In this document: piece by piece, positions 15,524 to 23,462 of the stretch
Position numbering within the stretch: position 1 is the first letter of the stretch
How the letters are laid out: every line of letters begins with the position of its first letter
Assembly (NCBI RefSeq): GCF_014208105.1
Contig: NZ_JACHMQ010000001.1
Span: 5,952,001-6,016,000, forward strand
Direction: 5' to 3'
Source of the DNA: Actinomadura coerulea
Lineage (GTDB): Bacteria; Actinomycetota; Actinomycetes; Streptosporangiales; Streptosporangiaceae
Length of the DNA stretch: 64,000 nt
Translations under genes and position numbers: made by a program
Notes under the pieces: generated by a model
What the model saw: the letters and a program-made list of their open reading frames with translations, nothing else
What the model was told of the DNA's origin: nothing
The model's database searches: none

Positions 15524-15564
15524 CGACGACCCCCGGGCCCAAGAGGCGGGCCCGGGGGTCGTCG
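15524..15564 (-). terminator. Terminator of the rpsF-ssb-rpsR-rplI operon
   Basis: A perfect 17-bp stem (arms 15524-15540 and 15548-15564) with the 7-base loop aagaggc lies 13 bp past the rplI stop. The rest of the gap to the amidase start shows no gene. Confidence 0.8.
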
Positions 15565-15576
15565 AACGGTCGTGCG

Positions 15577-16023
15577 TCAGGCCTCGACGACGTTGACGTC
15601 GATCGTGGCGTTGACGTCGCTGTGCAGGCGCACGCTGACCCGGTGGGTGCCGACGGTCTTGATCGGGTTCCCGATCTCGATGCGGCGGCGGTCCAGGTCG
15701 GGGCCGTTGGCGGCGCGGACCGCCTCGGCGATGTCGGCGGCCGTGACGGCGCCGAACAGGCGGCCGTTGCTGCCGGTGCGGGTGCTCAGCGTCACGCGCA
15801 GCCCGCCGAGCCGGTCGGCGACCTCGCGTGCGTGCTCGACGGTCGCGATCTCGCGGGCCGAACGCGCCTTCTTGATCGAGTCGACCTGCTTCTCGGCGCC
15901 CCGGGTCCACTTGATCGCGAACCCGCGGGGAACGAGGTAGTTGCGGCCGTAGCCGTCGCGGACGTCGATGACGTCACCGGGCTCGCCGAGCCCGGTGACC
16001 TGCTGGGTCAGGATGAGCTTCAT
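15577..16023 (-). CDS. rplI: 50S ribosomal protein L9
   Basis: A 148-residue L9. The N-terminal RNA-binding domain with MKLILTQQVTGLGEPGDVIDVRDGYGRNYLVPRGFA is the family signature, joined by a long helix to the C-terminal domain (GRLFGAVTAADIAEAV, GTHRVSVRLHSDVNATIDVNVVEA). It binds 23S rRNA at the base of the L1 stalk. It is the last gene of the rpsF-ssb-rpsR-rplI operon, 17 bp after rpsR, and a strong hairpin follows. Confidence 0.97.
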   Translation of the reverse strand: MKLILTQQVTGLGEPGDVIDVRDGYGRNYLVPRGFAIKWTRGAEKQVDSIKKARSAREIATVEHAREVADRLGGLRVTLSTRTGSNGRLFGAVTAADIAEAVRAANGPDLDRRRIEIGNPIKTVGTHRVSVRLHSDVNATIDVNVVEA

Positions 16024-16040
16024 GTTCTTTACCCCCTGCC

Positions 16041-16277
16041 TCAGCGCGCGGTGCTGGTGTACGGCAGCAGCGCCATCTCGCGGGCATTCTTGATCGCCGT
16101 GGCGACGTCCCGCTGGTGCTGGGTGCAGTTGCCGGTCACCCGCCGGGCACGGATCTTGCCGCGGTCGGAGATGAACTTCCGCAGCAGGCCCGTGTCCTTG
16201 TAGTCGACGTAGGAGATCTTCTCCTGACAGAAAACGCAAACCTTCTTCTTCGGCTTGCGGGGAGGTGGCTTCGCCAT
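16041..16277 (-). CDS. rpsR: 30S ribosomal protein S18 (zinc-binding form)
   Basis: A 78-residue S18 with RGKIRARRVTGNCTQHQRDVATAIKNAREMALLPYT, the rRNA- and S6-binding core. Cysteines at CVFC and at NCTQHQ mark the C+ (zinc-containing) form. Many actinobacteria also have a zinc-free S18 elsewhere for zinc starvation, so this is probably the zinc-replete copy. It pairs with S6 in the 30S platform. Its gene lies between ssb and rplI. Confidence 0.97.
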   Translation of the reverse strand: MAKPPPRKPKKKVCVFCQEKISYVDYKDTGLLRKFISDRGKIRARRVTGNCTQHQRDVATAIKNAREMALLPYTSTAR

Positions 16278-16359
16278 CGTGGTGCTCCTTTGTGAGAGCC
16301 CCGCTTACGCGGGAATGGGCGTGTACTCGTTGTCTCTTTGTCGCGCCGGAGCGGCGTGC

Positions 16360-16944
16360 TTAGAAGGGCGGGTCGTCGGAGAAACCGCCGCCGCCACCAC
16401 CGCCGCCGGTGGCCCAGGGGTCGTCGGCCGGGGCGCCGCCCTGCTGGCCGCCGCCGAAGCCGCCGCCCTGCTGGCCGCCGCCTCCGAAACCGCCGCCGCC
16501 TTGCTGGCCGCCGCCGAAGCCGCCGCCGCCCTGGCCACCGCCGCCACCGAAGCCGCCACCGCCGCCACCGCCGCCCTGCCGCTGGGTCTTGTTGACCTTG
16601 GCGGTGGCGTTGCGCAGCGACGGGCCGACCTCGTCGACCTCGACCTCGAAGACGGTGCGCTTCTCACCCTCGCGGGTCTCGTAGGAGCGCTGCTTGAGGC
16701 GTCCCTGCACGATCACCCGCATGCCACGCTGCAGGGTCTCGGCCACGTTCTCGGCGGCCTGCCGCCAGACGTTGCAGGTCAGGAAGAGCGCCTCGCCGTC
16801 CTTCCAGTCGCCCGCCTGGCGGTCGAAGAACCGCGGGGTCGAGGCCATGCGGAAGGAAGCGACCGCCTGGCCGCTCGGGGTGAAGCGCAGATTCGGGTCC
16901 TCGACGAGGTTCCCGACGATCGTGATTACGGTGTCGCCTGCCAT
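16360..16944 (-). CDS. ssb: Single-stranded DNA-binding protein
   Basis: A 194-residue SSB. Residues 1-110 form the OB fold (GDTVITIVGNLVEDPNLRFTPSGQAVASFRMA, FLTCNVWRQAAENVAETLQRGMRVIVQGRLKQRSYE), followed by a Gly-rich linker with repeated GGG/GGQQ blocks and the acidic DDPPF tip that recruits DNA-repair and replication proteins. Its place in the rpsF operon is conserved in actinobacteria. The linker DNA is a run of imperfect GCC repeats that may slip and vary in length between strains. Confidence 0.97.
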   Translation of the reverse strand: MAGDTVITIVGNLVEDPNLRFTPSGQAVASFRMASTPRFFDRQAGDWKDGEALFLTCNVWRQAAENVAETLQRGMRVIVQGRLKQRSYETREGEKRTVFEVEVDEVGPSLRNATAKVNKTQRQGGGGGGGGFGGGGGQGGGGFGGGQQGGGGFGGGGQQGGGFGGGQQGGAPADDPWATGGGGGGGGFSDDPPF

Positions 16945-16981
16945 GGGGCTCGCTCCGGCTGCTGTGAGGGCTGAGCCTGGC

Positions 16982-17272
16982 TCAGTGGACCTCGGGGCGG
17001 ATGACCTTGGTACGGAGGATCGACTCGCTCAGGTTGAGCTGCCGGTCGAGCTCCTTGACCGTGGCAGGCTCAGCCGACAGGTCGACCACCGCGAAGATGC
17101 CTTCGGACTTCTTCTGGATGTCGTACGCCAGGCGCCGGCGGCCCCAGACGTCGACCTTCTCAACGCTGCCGCCGTCGTCCTTGACGACCTTCAGGAACGG
17201 GTCGAGCGCCGCGCCCGCGGTGCGCTCGTCGATGGCGGGGTCGAGAATGGTCATGAGTTCGTAACGACGCAT
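16982..17272 (-). CDS. rpsF: 30S ribosomal protein S6
   Basis: A 96-residue S6: MRRYELMTILDPAIDERT, DVWGRRRLAYDIQKKSEGIFAVVDLSAEPATVKELDRQLNLSESILRTKVIR are the conserved segments. It forms a heterodimer with S18. First gene of the rpsF-ssb-rpsR-rplI operon. The 5' leader can fold so that its ribosome-binding site is paired, as described separately. Confidence 0.97.
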   Translation of the reverse strand: MRRYELMTILDPAIDERTAGAALDPFLKVVKDDGGSVEKVDVWGRRRLAYDIQKKSEGIFAVVDLSAEPATVKELDRQLNLSESILRTKVIRPEVH

Positions 17273-17284
17273 GCTGTGTCCCTA

Positions 17285-17328
17285 CCTCCTCTGGACTGGT
17301 GCGGTCACGGTCTCTCCGTGACAGGAGG
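17285..17328 (-). promoter_or_regulatory. Structured rpsF leader, candidate S6:S18 control element
   Basis: In the RNA (minus strand), GUCACGG-AGAGA-CCGUGAC (17322-17304) forms a hairpin flanked by CCUCCU (17328-17323), which can pair with the AGGAGG (17290-17285) ribosome-binding site. The internal loop includes a CCG. S6:S18 complexes are known to bind rpsF leaders with a CCG beside a hairpin, so translational feedback is proposed. Confidence 0.45.
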
Positions 17329-17521
17329 GCTCTTGCGTCCGTCGCGGCGGCGCCGGACCCGGATCGCCGGGCGGACCTGCCGCGAGACCGATACAGGCTA
17401 CCAACACTGAGGGGCGTTTGCGCCGCTCGTCTCGGGGGTGCGGGGGCCGCCCCCCGTGAACGCGGACGCCGGTTCCCTGAGCGGAGCGCAGGGGCGGGCT
17501 GGGCGTGCGGCATGGGTGGAC

Positions 17522-17686
17522 CTAGCGCCTTGCATGGGATTGTGTGGGGCGGGCACAGCGGCGCCGTTCGAGCTCGGCCATGATGTCGGCCATGCGGGCG
17601 CGCATGCGGGCGGCCTGCGTGGTCAGCATCGACAGCTCCTCGACGAGCTCCGCGTCACCGATGAGCCCCAACTCCGCTTTGTTCAC
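17522..17686 (-). CDS. Small helical protein of unknown function
   Basis: A 54-residue protein read from GTG at 17686, chosen because GGGAGG lies eight bases upstream; an earlier start would add a non-conserved segment. The sequence MNKAELGLIGDAELVEELSMLTTQAARMRARMADIMAELERRR is one long amphipathic coiled-coil-like stretch with a basic end. No family is recognised. It is upstream of, but separated from, the ribosomal operon on the same strand. Confidence 0.55.
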   Translation of the reverse strand: MNKAELGLIGDAELVEELSMLTTQAARMRARMADIMAELERRRCARPTQSHARR

Positions 17687-17907
17687 GGTGTGCACCTCCC
17701 TGCTCTTCCCCCGCTTCCCCTCGGGGGACGGACCCGCGCCGGTGTTCTCGAATCCGTGTTCGACCGTACCGGGTGCCGCCGACATTCCGCGCCGCTCGCC
17801 GGTTGATCCCCGGCATGGCTGGGAATTGCTTTACCCGCATGGTCCGTCCGGTCCCGCGCTCACCGTGTGGCCACTGGCGCGGGAGTCTGAGCTGGAGGAG
17901 GAGCCCG

Positions 17908-18219
17908 ATGTCCCAGCAGGCGACCGGCGCCGGCGCACCCGAGCGCGCCGTCCGCGCCCAGAGCGAGGCCGAGCCCCATCGGCGGAAGGACGTGCTGGCG
18001 GTAACCGCGGTGACGATCGGGATCGTGGCGCTGATCCTCGGCTGGATCCCCGCGGCCCACTTCGCGGGGGCGCTGCTCGGCGTGATCGGCCTGCCGGTCG
18101 CCCTGTACTCCCAGATGGTGTCCGCGACGACGAACGAGCGTTGGCTGAACGTGATCGGGATGGTCGCCTCCTTCGTCGGCGCCGGCTTCGCGCTGAGCCA
18201 CGGGGGCTTCTCGATCTGA
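17908..18219 (+). CDS. Small membrane protein
   Basis: A 103-residue protein with a 26-residue charged N-terminus (MSQQATGAGAPERAVRAQSE) and three hydrophobic segments (DVLAVTAVTIGIVALILGWIP, FAGALLGVIGLPVALYS, LNVIGMVASFVGAGFAL). The ATG is preceded by GGAGGAG. It is followed 55 bp later by the endonuclease IV gene on the same strand. No functional family is recognised. Confidence 0.7.
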   Translation: MSQQATGAGAPERAVRAQSEAEPHRRKDVLAVTAVTIGIVALILGWIPAAHFAGALLGVIGLPVALYSQMVSATTNERWLNVIGMVASFVGAGFALSHGGFSI

Positions 18220-18274
18220 CCTGGGGCCGGCATGGCCGCGCGGCCTGTCGGAGGGCGCGGCTAATCTCGTGGGC

Positions 18275-19042
18275 ATGCGCATCGGAGCCCACGTCGACCA
18301 GAACAACCCGCTCGACAACGCCCGCGCGGTCGGCGCCGACGTCGTCCAGTTCTTCCTCGGCGATCCGCAGGGGTGGAAGAAGCCGGTCCTGCCCGAGGGC
18401 GTGGAGGCGCTGAAGGGCTCCGGCGTCGACGTGTACGTGCACGCTCCCTACACGATCAACGTGGCGACGTCCAACAACCGGATCCGGATTCCGAGCCGCA
18501 AGAACCTCACGCAGCAGCTGGAGGCGGCCGCGTCCATCGGCGCGAAGGCGCTGATCGTGCACGGCGGGCACGTGCTGAAGGACGACGACCCCGAGACCGG
18601 CTTCGAGAACTGGCGCAAGGTGTTCGAGCGGGTCGAATGCCCGATCCCGGTCTACATCGAGAACACCGCGGGCGGCGGGAACGCCATGGCGCGCAGGTTC
18701 GACCGGATCTCGCGGCTGTGGGAGGTCCTCTCCGGGGTGCCGGGCCTGGAGTCCAAGCTCGGTTTCTGCCTCGACACGTGCCACGCGCACGCGGCGGGGG
18801 AGGAGCTCGTCGACGCCGTCGACCGGATCAAGGCCATAACCGGCCGCATCGACCTGGTGCACTGCAACGACAGCCGGGACTCGTTCGGGTCGGGGGCCGA
18901 CCGGCACGCCAACCTGGGCAGCGGCAGCATCGACCCGGAGCTCATCCTCGGCGTGGTGAGGGCGGCGGGCGCCCCGGTCGTGGTGGAGACGCCCGCGGAG
19001 GGCCAGGCCGACGACATCTCGTGGTTGCGTTCCCAGCTCTGA
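18275..19042 (+). CDS. nfo: Endonuclease IV (AP endonuclease)
   Basis: A 255-residue TIM-barrel endonuclease of the Nfo family, which cuts 5' to abasic sites and repairs 3' blocked ends. Segments diagnostic of the trinuclear-zinc site are visible: AHVDQNNPL near the N-terminus, VYVHAPYTINVATS, LIVHGGHV, VYIENTAGGG (the metal-binding Glu), LGFCLDTCHAHAAG, LVHCNDSRDSFGSGADRHANLGSGSI and VVVETPAE. The ATG at 18275 was taken as the start because a TAATCT -10 lies eight bases upstream (leaderless); a GTG two codons earlier is an alternative. Confidence 0.92.
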   Translation: MRIGAHVDQNNPLDNARAVGADVVQFFLGDPQGWKKPVLPEGVEALKGSGVDVYVHAPYTINVATSNNRIRIPSRKNLTQQLEAAASIGAKALIVHGGHVLKDDDPETGFENWRKVFERVECPIPVYIENTAGGGNAMARRFDRISRLWEVLSGVPGLESKLGFCLDTCHAHAAGEELVDAVDRIKAITGRIDLVHCNDSRDSFGSGADRHANLGSGSIDPELILGVVRAAGAPVVVETPAEGQADDISWLRSQL

Positions 19043-19225
19043 GGAAGCAGAGTCGGGTTCGTCGCCTGTGTCCGGGAACCGCGGTGGCGGGTGCGGCATC
19101 TAAATGCACGTAGACCCAGCCTGACGACAAATCTCGAAGGTCACGTCACACTGGCATAATCCGGAACCAGCCCTCAGCGCACGCGTGCTCTCCGGCGGCG
19201 GGCGCGCGAATCGATCGGGAAGCAC

Positions 19226-19609
19226 ATGGCACAGCCCCCTTACGACCCTTACGGCTACGGAGCCCAGGACCCCTACGCCCAGTCCTACTCCCAGCCCCCG
19301 GCCGTGCAGCACCACTACTACGGGCAGTCGATGCCGGTCGCCCCGCCGACCAACGGGATGGCGACCGCTTCGCTGGTGTGCGGTCTGATCGGCTTCTTCG
19401 CCTGCGGCGTGACGTCCGTCCTCGCGGTGATCTTCGGGCACGTCTCGCTCGGCCAGATCAAGCGGACGGGCGAGGGCGGGCACGGCATGGCCGTCACCGG
19501 TCTGATCCTCGGCTACCTGATCTCCGCGGGCTGGCTCATCATCCTGCTCTTCTACATCCTCGGGATCGCGATGTTCGCGGCGAGCGCCGGTTCCACCAGC
19601 ACCTACTGA
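19226..19609 (+). CDS. DUF4190-domain membrane protein
   Basis: A 127-residue protein. A Pro/Tyr/Gln-rich N-terminus (MAQPPYDPYGYGAQDPYAQS) precedes a DUF4190 domain: MATASLVCGLIGFFACGVTSVLAVIFGHVSLGQIKRTGEGGHGMAVTGLILGYLISAGWL, then a third hydrophobic segment. The family is abundant in actinobacteria and of unknown function; the conserved GH-xx-LGQIKR loop is visible. The 183 bp upstream (19043-19225) shows no gene. It converges on the barstar-like gene with 15 bp between the stops. Confidence 0.85.
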   Translation: MAQPPYDPYGYGAQDPYAQSYSQPPAVQHHYYGQSMPVAPPTNGMATASLVCGLIGFFACGVTSVLAVIFGHVSLGQIKRTGEGGHGMAVTGLILGYLISAGWLIILLFYILGIAMFAASAGSTSTY

Positions 19610-19624
19610 TCCGCTGAGGCCCTC

Positions 19625-20092
19625 TCAGGCGAGCCGGGGGACGCCCGCCACTTCCACGCCGACGCTCGACATCAGCACCGTCATGGGGGTGGGGGTGTCC
19701 CGCCAGGTCTTCACCGCGCGCCCGAACACGTCGAGGACGGCGCGCAGCGACGCCGGGTCGGCATCGGCCAGTTCCGCCCAGGACTCGTAGAGCACCAGGT
19801 AGCCGTGCTTCGCGGGCGTCCATGACAGGTCCTTGAGGCATTCGCCGAGATCGCCCCAGTCGGCGCCCGCACCCGCGGGCAGTTCGAACACCTCGCCGCA
19901 CAGCCGCAGGAACGAGTCCCTGTCCCTGGCGCGGCGCCCGTCGAGGTAGAAGCCGCGCCAGCCGGCCTCGTCGGCGCGCTCCATCCAGCCCGTGTCGCCG
20001 ACGGCTCCCGGCACGGGAGGCGTCCGCCACTGGTAGACGCCCGGTCTCAGCCGCCCGGCGAGCAACTCGGTCAGTGCTCGGTCCGCGTTCAC
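19625..20092 (-). CDS. Barstar-like protein
   Basis: A 155-residue protein whose central part matches the barstar (ribonuclease inhibitor) fold: GFYLDGRRARDRDSFLRLCGEVFELPAGAGADWGDLGECLKDLSW, followed by LVLYESWAELADADPASLRAVLDVFGRAVKTW. Barstar normally neutralises the secreted RNase barnase. No barnase-type gene lies nearby, so it is either an orphan antitoxin or has taken another role; many actinobacteria have such orphans. The start is the GTG with GGGAGA four bases upstream. Confidence 0.82.
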   Translation of the reverse strand: MNADRALTELLAGRLRPGVYQWRTPPVPGAVGDTGWMERADEAGWRGFYLDGRRARDRDSFLRLCGEVFELPAGAGADWGDLGECLKDLSWTPAKHGYLVLYESWAELADADPASLRAVLDVFGRAVKTWRDTPTPMTVLMSSVGVEVAGVPRLA

Positions 20093-20291
20093 GTCATCTC
20101 CCGGCAGTTCGCTCTCCCCGCCGGTGGGCGGGGCCCCGGGGCGACCAGCCCCGTCCGCCGCGTTCCGTTCCCGCACCGCCGCCACAGAATCCCCCCGATA
20201 CCGGAACATTCCGGCTATATCGCAGCGGCCCTCCGCCTGGGCGTTCCTCCCCTTCACGTCGGCCGATGCCGCTCCGCGGCATCCGTGTGCC

Positions 20292-20350
20292 TTGACAGGG
20301 GCCTCGCCGCTTCCTATTCTCTCGATTTAAGAGATGCTCGTATAGCGAGC
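20292..20350 (+). promoter_or_regulatory. Strong promoter with two downstream dyads
   Basis: TTGACA (20292-20297), a 17-bp spacer and TATTCT (20315-20320) form a near-consensus housekeeping promoter. Just downstream lie TCTC-N7-GAGA (20320-20334) and the perfect dyad GCTCG-TATAG-CGAGC (20336-20350), placed at and beyond the start site as a repressor would need. The cognate regulator is not evident. Confidence 0.65.
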
Positions 20351-20395
20351 AACTCTGGAGCGAGGTAGTTGCCCGATTCCGAGAGGAACACAGAG

Positions 20396-20863
20396 ATGGA
20401 CACCACGCCCACCACCGCCCCCGCGCCGACCCGCGTCCAGGCCCACTACGAGAACGTCAAGAAGCTCGGCCACTGGACGACCGGCCGCCGCTTCGCGGTC
20501 CGCGCCCGCCGCGGCATGGTCGTGCTGGACCTGCGCTCGCCGCGGATCCCGGACGGCGACATCGAGATCGAGGTCGACCTCGACCACTCGATGGTGAAGC
20601 TGCTCGTCCCGCAGGACGCCCGGATCGACCACTGGGACCTGCGCTACACCGGCCGCGGCCGCGTCAAGGACTGGACGGGCGAGAACGGCGACGGCCGCGC
20701 GGTCCGCGTCACCGGCGAGATCCGGCACGGGGAGATCCGCGTGCACCGCGGCGGCGTCGCCACCCTGTCGGCGATGTTCTCCCGCGAGTTCGTCCAGGAC
20801 GTCCGCCGCGCCCGCCGCGAGGGCACCACCCCCACCGTCGCCGACCCGGCCCACGAGGACTGA
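20396..20863 (+). CDS. Conserved-looking protein of unknown function
   Basis: A 155-residue soluble beta-rich protein: FAVRARRGMVVLDLRSPRIPDGDIEIEVDLDHSMVKLLVPQDARIDHWDLRY recalls the C-terminal repeat found in DUF1707/LiaF- and DUF4097-like proteins, which form a beta-helix-like fold, but the match is only by pattern. The ATG at 20396 was chosen for GAGAGGA eight bases upstream. It sits behind a near-consensus promoter with operator-like dyads and is followed by a hairpin, so it is a single, tightly controlled, potentially well-expressed gene. Confidence 0.65.
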   Translation: MDTTPTTAPAPTRVQAHYENVKKLGHWTTGRRFAVRARRGMVVLDLRSPRIPDGDIEIEVDLDHSMVKLLVPQDARIDHWDLRYTGRGRVKDWTGENGDGRAVRVTGEIRHGEIRVHRGGVATLSAMFSREFVQDVRRARREGTTPTVADPAHED

Positions 20864-20883
20864 GCCGGCCCCAGGAGCCGCGA

Positions 20884-20918
20884 AGGCCCGTCCCGGCGAG
20901 ACCGCCCCGGACGGGCCT
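20884..20918 (+). terminator. Hairpin terminator
   Basis: Arms AGGCCCGTCC (20884-20893) and GGACGGGCCT (20909-20918) pair perfectly over 10 bp with a 15-base loop, 20 bp after the stop of the preceding gene. Confidence 0.65.
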
Positions 20919-20959
20919 CTCCCATGGCCGATATGAGAACGTGCGAATCCGGGTTGAGT

Positions 20960-20974
20960 CTCCAGCGGGTGGAG
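20960..20974 (+). promoter_or_regulatory. MerR-type dyad
   Basis: CTCCA-GCGGG-TGGAG is a perfect 15-bp dyad immediately after TTGAGT (20954-20959) and 18 bp before the ATG of a MerR regulator. MerR proteins act on dyads inside over-long spacers, so this is probably its own operator. Confidence 0.55.
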
Positions 20975-20991
20975 GCCGCAGGGTGAGGGGC

Positions 20992-21927
20992 ATGGACGGC
21001 GACACCACGTACACGATCGGCGAGCTGGCGCGCCGCACCGGGCTGCCGGTGCGGACGATCCGGTTCTACTCCGACGCCGGTGTCGTCCCGCCCACCCGCC
21101 GTACCCACGCCGGCTACCGGCTGTACGACGCGGACGCCGCCGCGCGCCTGGACCTCGTGCGGACACTGCGGGACCTCGGCGTCGACCTCGCCACCGTCCG
21201 GCGGCTGCTGGACCGGGAGGTCGACGTCGGGCAGGTCGCGGCGGCGCACGCGGACGCGCTGGACGTGCAGATACGCACGCTCAGGCTGCGCCGGGCCGTG
21301 CTGCGGGCGGTGGCCAGACGCGGATCCACCCCGGAGGAGATCGAACTCATGCACAAGCTCGCCCGGCTGTCCGACGAGGAGCGGCGCCGGATCATCACCG
21401 ACTTCATCGACGAGTCCTTCGCCGGACTCGACCTGCACCCCGGCTTCGCGGAGAAGATGCGCGCCGCGCTGCCCGAGCTGCCCGACGAGCCCGAACCCGA
21501 GCAGGTCGACGCCTGGGTCGAGCTGGCCGAACTGGTCGGCGACCCCGGCTTCCGGGCCTCGGTGCGCCGGATGGCCGAGTTCCAGGCGGCCGAGGTCGCG
21601 CGGGGGACCGTCCCCGAAGACCGCTTCGCCGCCCTCGCCGACCTGACCCTGGAGAAGGCGGAGCAGGCCGTCGCGGACGGGATCGAGCCCGGCTCTGAGG
21701 CGGCCCGTCCCATCGTCGACGAACTGGTCCGCGCCTACGCCGACGCCTGGGACTCCGCCGGCGACGCCGCCTTCAGGCGCGATCTGCTGCACCGGCTGGA
21801 GATCGGCACCGACCCGCGCACCGAGCGGTACTGGCAACTGCTCGCCGTCATCAACGGCTGGCCCGTCCCGCCGACGCTGACGCCGCTCTACCAGTGGTTC
21901 GTCGACGCGCTGCGCTCGCGCGGCTGA
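20992..21927 (+). CDS. MerR-family transcriptional regulator
   Basis: A 311-residue MerR protein. Residues 5-75 form the winged helix (TYTIGELARRTGLPVRTIRFYSDAGVVPPTRRTHAGYRLYDADAAARLDLV), followed by a dimerisation helix and a long all-helical C-terminal domain of about 200 residues of unknown ligand. The domain begins EIELMHKLARLSDEERRRIITDFIDESF and is rich in Glu/Asp, as in large drug-sensing MerR proteins. GAGGGG precedes the ATG. No target gene is adjacent; the next gene is convergent. Confidence 0.88.
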   Translation: MDGDTTYTIGELARRTGLPVRTIRFYSDAGVVPPTRRTHAGYRLYDADAAARLDLVRTLRDLGVDLATVRRLLDREVDVGQVAAAHADALDVQIRTLRLRRAVLRAVARRGSTPEEIELMHKLARLSDEERRRIITDFIDESFAGLDLHPGFAEKMRAALPELPDEPEPEQVDAWVELAELVGDPGFRASVRRMAEFQAAEVARGTVPEDRFAALADLTLEKAEQAVADGIEPGSEAARPIVDELVRAYADAWDSAGDAAFRRDLLHRLEIGTDPRTERYWQLLAVINGWPVPPTLTPLYQWFVDALRSRG

Positions 21928-21928
21928 C

Positions 21929-23338
21929 TCAGGTGGGCAGGGGCACGCCGGCGTGGTGGTCGCCGCGCCGGCGTGCCAGCGCCACCACGTCGGGCGCGCC
22001 GTCGAGGACGCCGCCCGCCGGATCGTCGTCCCCGTCCGACCGGACGATGTCGGCGGACGGGACGAGGACGTCCCGCACCACCAGGACCGCCAGGGCGAGG
22101 ACGGTCACGAACCGGGCGAGCAGCGCCAGCGTGTACACGTCCTTGCTGATCCCGCCGTCCGGGGCGTCCAGGCTCAGTACCGCCGACAGGGTTCCGGCCA
22201 GGTCGGCGCCCTGCGTCTGGGCGGACACCGACAGCAGGAACCACCAGATGCCGAAGAAGTAGGCGATCTCGCCGAGCTGCCAGGCGACGAAAGCCGGCAG
22301 CTTCGGCCGGGCCAGCACCGCCAGCGGCAGCAGCCACAGGACGTACTGCGGCGACCAGACCTTGTTCGGCAGCATGAACGCGACCAGCACGAGGAACATC
22401 AGCTGCGGCAGGCGCGGGCGGCGCGGGGCCGCCAGGGCGAGGACGGCGATCCCGGCGGCGAGGACGAGGAACGTTCCCGTGCCGAACAGGTTGAGGAGGC
22501 CGGTGTCGGAGGCGGGCTTCTCCAGCCCGTGGTCCTGCAGCACGAAGAAGATCGAGCCCCAGTCGATGCCGCGCTTCTGGCTGAAGGTGTAGAACTCCTT
22601 CCATCCGTCCCAAGCGAAGAGCATCACGGGCACGTTCACGGCCAGCCATCCGGCGGCGGTGCCGGCGAGCACGCGGCCCATGGGGCGCCACTGCCCGGCC
22701 CGGACGCACAGCAGGACGAGCGGCCCGAGGAACAGCAGCGGATAGAACTTGGCCGCGATCGCCAGGCCGAGGAGGGCTCCCGCCAGGGCCGGACGGCGCG
22801 CCGACCACGCGGCCAGCGCCAGCGCCGACAGCGCCACCGCCAGCAGGTCCCAGTTGATGTAGGCGGTGAGGAGGAGCGCGGGGGACAGCGCCACCATCAG
22901 GCCGGTGCGCAGTGACCGGCGTCCTGCCACGTACGCGGTGGCGAGGACGGCGACGACCGCGAGGACGGCGAGGAGCAGGACGGTGACGTTGTAGAACGCG
23001 AGGCCGCGCGCGTCCACCCCGAACGGCTTGACCAGCCACGCGACCAGCTGCATGAACCCGCCGCTCAGCACCGGGTACTCCACGTACCGGATGTCGGAAC
23101 CGGTGAACGTGTCGAAGTACGGGAGCTTCCCGTCGCTGAGCCCGCGCACGTAGTAGAGCGGATAGACGTCGGTGTAGCAGGCGTTCGCCGTCGTCTTGAG
23201 GAAGTCGAACCGCACCGAGGCGCAGGGCTGCTTCTGCAGCCAGCCGAGAAGGCACGTCAGGGCGGTGAGCCCGGCCAGCACCGGCGCGAGCCGCTTCAGC
23301 CGTCCGGGAGCGTCCGCCCGGTCGCTGTCGGCGGACAT
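21929..23338 (-). CDS. GT87/DUF2029-type membrane glycosyltransferase
   Basis: A 469-residue protein with about ten transmembrane helices and the DUF2029/GT87 hallmarks: TDVYPLYYVRGLSDGKLPYFDTFTGSDIRYVEYPVL in the first extracytoplasmic loop (Asp-rich catalytic region) and later AAKFYPLLFLGPLVLL and PNKVWSPQYVLWLLPLA. Polyprenyl-phosphate-mannose-dependent mannosyltransferases of this family build lipomannan and related glycolipids in actinobacteria. The ATG at 23338 was chosen because GGAGAGG lies six bases upstream; an earlier ATG has no site. It follows a PBP gene, separated by a strong hairpin. Confidence 0.85.
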   Translation of the reverse strand: MSADSDRADAPGRLKRLAPVLAGLTALTCLLGWLQKQPCASVRFDFLKTTANACYTDVYPLYYVRGLSDGKLPYFDTFTGSDIRYVEYPVLSGGFMQLVAWLVKPFGVDARGLAFYNVTVLLLAVLAVVAVLATAYVAGRRSLRTGLMVALSPALLLTAYINWDLLAVALSALALAAWSARRPALAGALLGLAIAAKFYPLLFLGPLVLLCVRAGQWRPMGRVLAGTAAGWLAVNVPVMLFAWDGWKEFYTFSQKRGIDWGSIFFVLQDHGLEKPASDTGLLNLFGTGTFLVLAAGIAVLALAAPRRPRLPQLMFLVLVAFMLPNKVWSPQYVLWLLPLAVLARPKLPAFVAWQLGEIAYFFGIWWFLLSVSAQTQGADLAGTLSAVLSLDAPDGGISKDVYTLALLARFVTVLALAVLVVRDVLVPSADIVRSDGDDDPAGGVLDGAPDVVALARRRGDHHAGVPLPT

Positions 23339-23413
23339 CGTGAGCCTCTCCGTAGACGACGACATGGACAGCAGCCTATTCGCCCGGGGGACGCGGGCGA
23401 TCAAGAACGGGAA

Positions 23414-23442
23414 CGGCCCGGAGCCGTGGGGGCTCCGGGCCG
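23414..23442 (-). terminator. Hairpin terminator downstream of PBP gene 1
   Basis: A perfect 12-bp stem (arms 23414-23425 and 23431-23442, loop gtggg) lies between the stop of the PBP gene and the start of the glycosyltransferase gene. Confidence 0.75.
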
Positions 23443-23462
23443 TCCCGTCGCGGACGTCGCCG

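Noticed and set aside
16381..16580. Direct repeats (GCC/GGT-rich) in the ssb gene as a mobile repeat
   Set aside because: They encode the Gly-rich linker of SSB and are ordinary low-complexity coding sequence.
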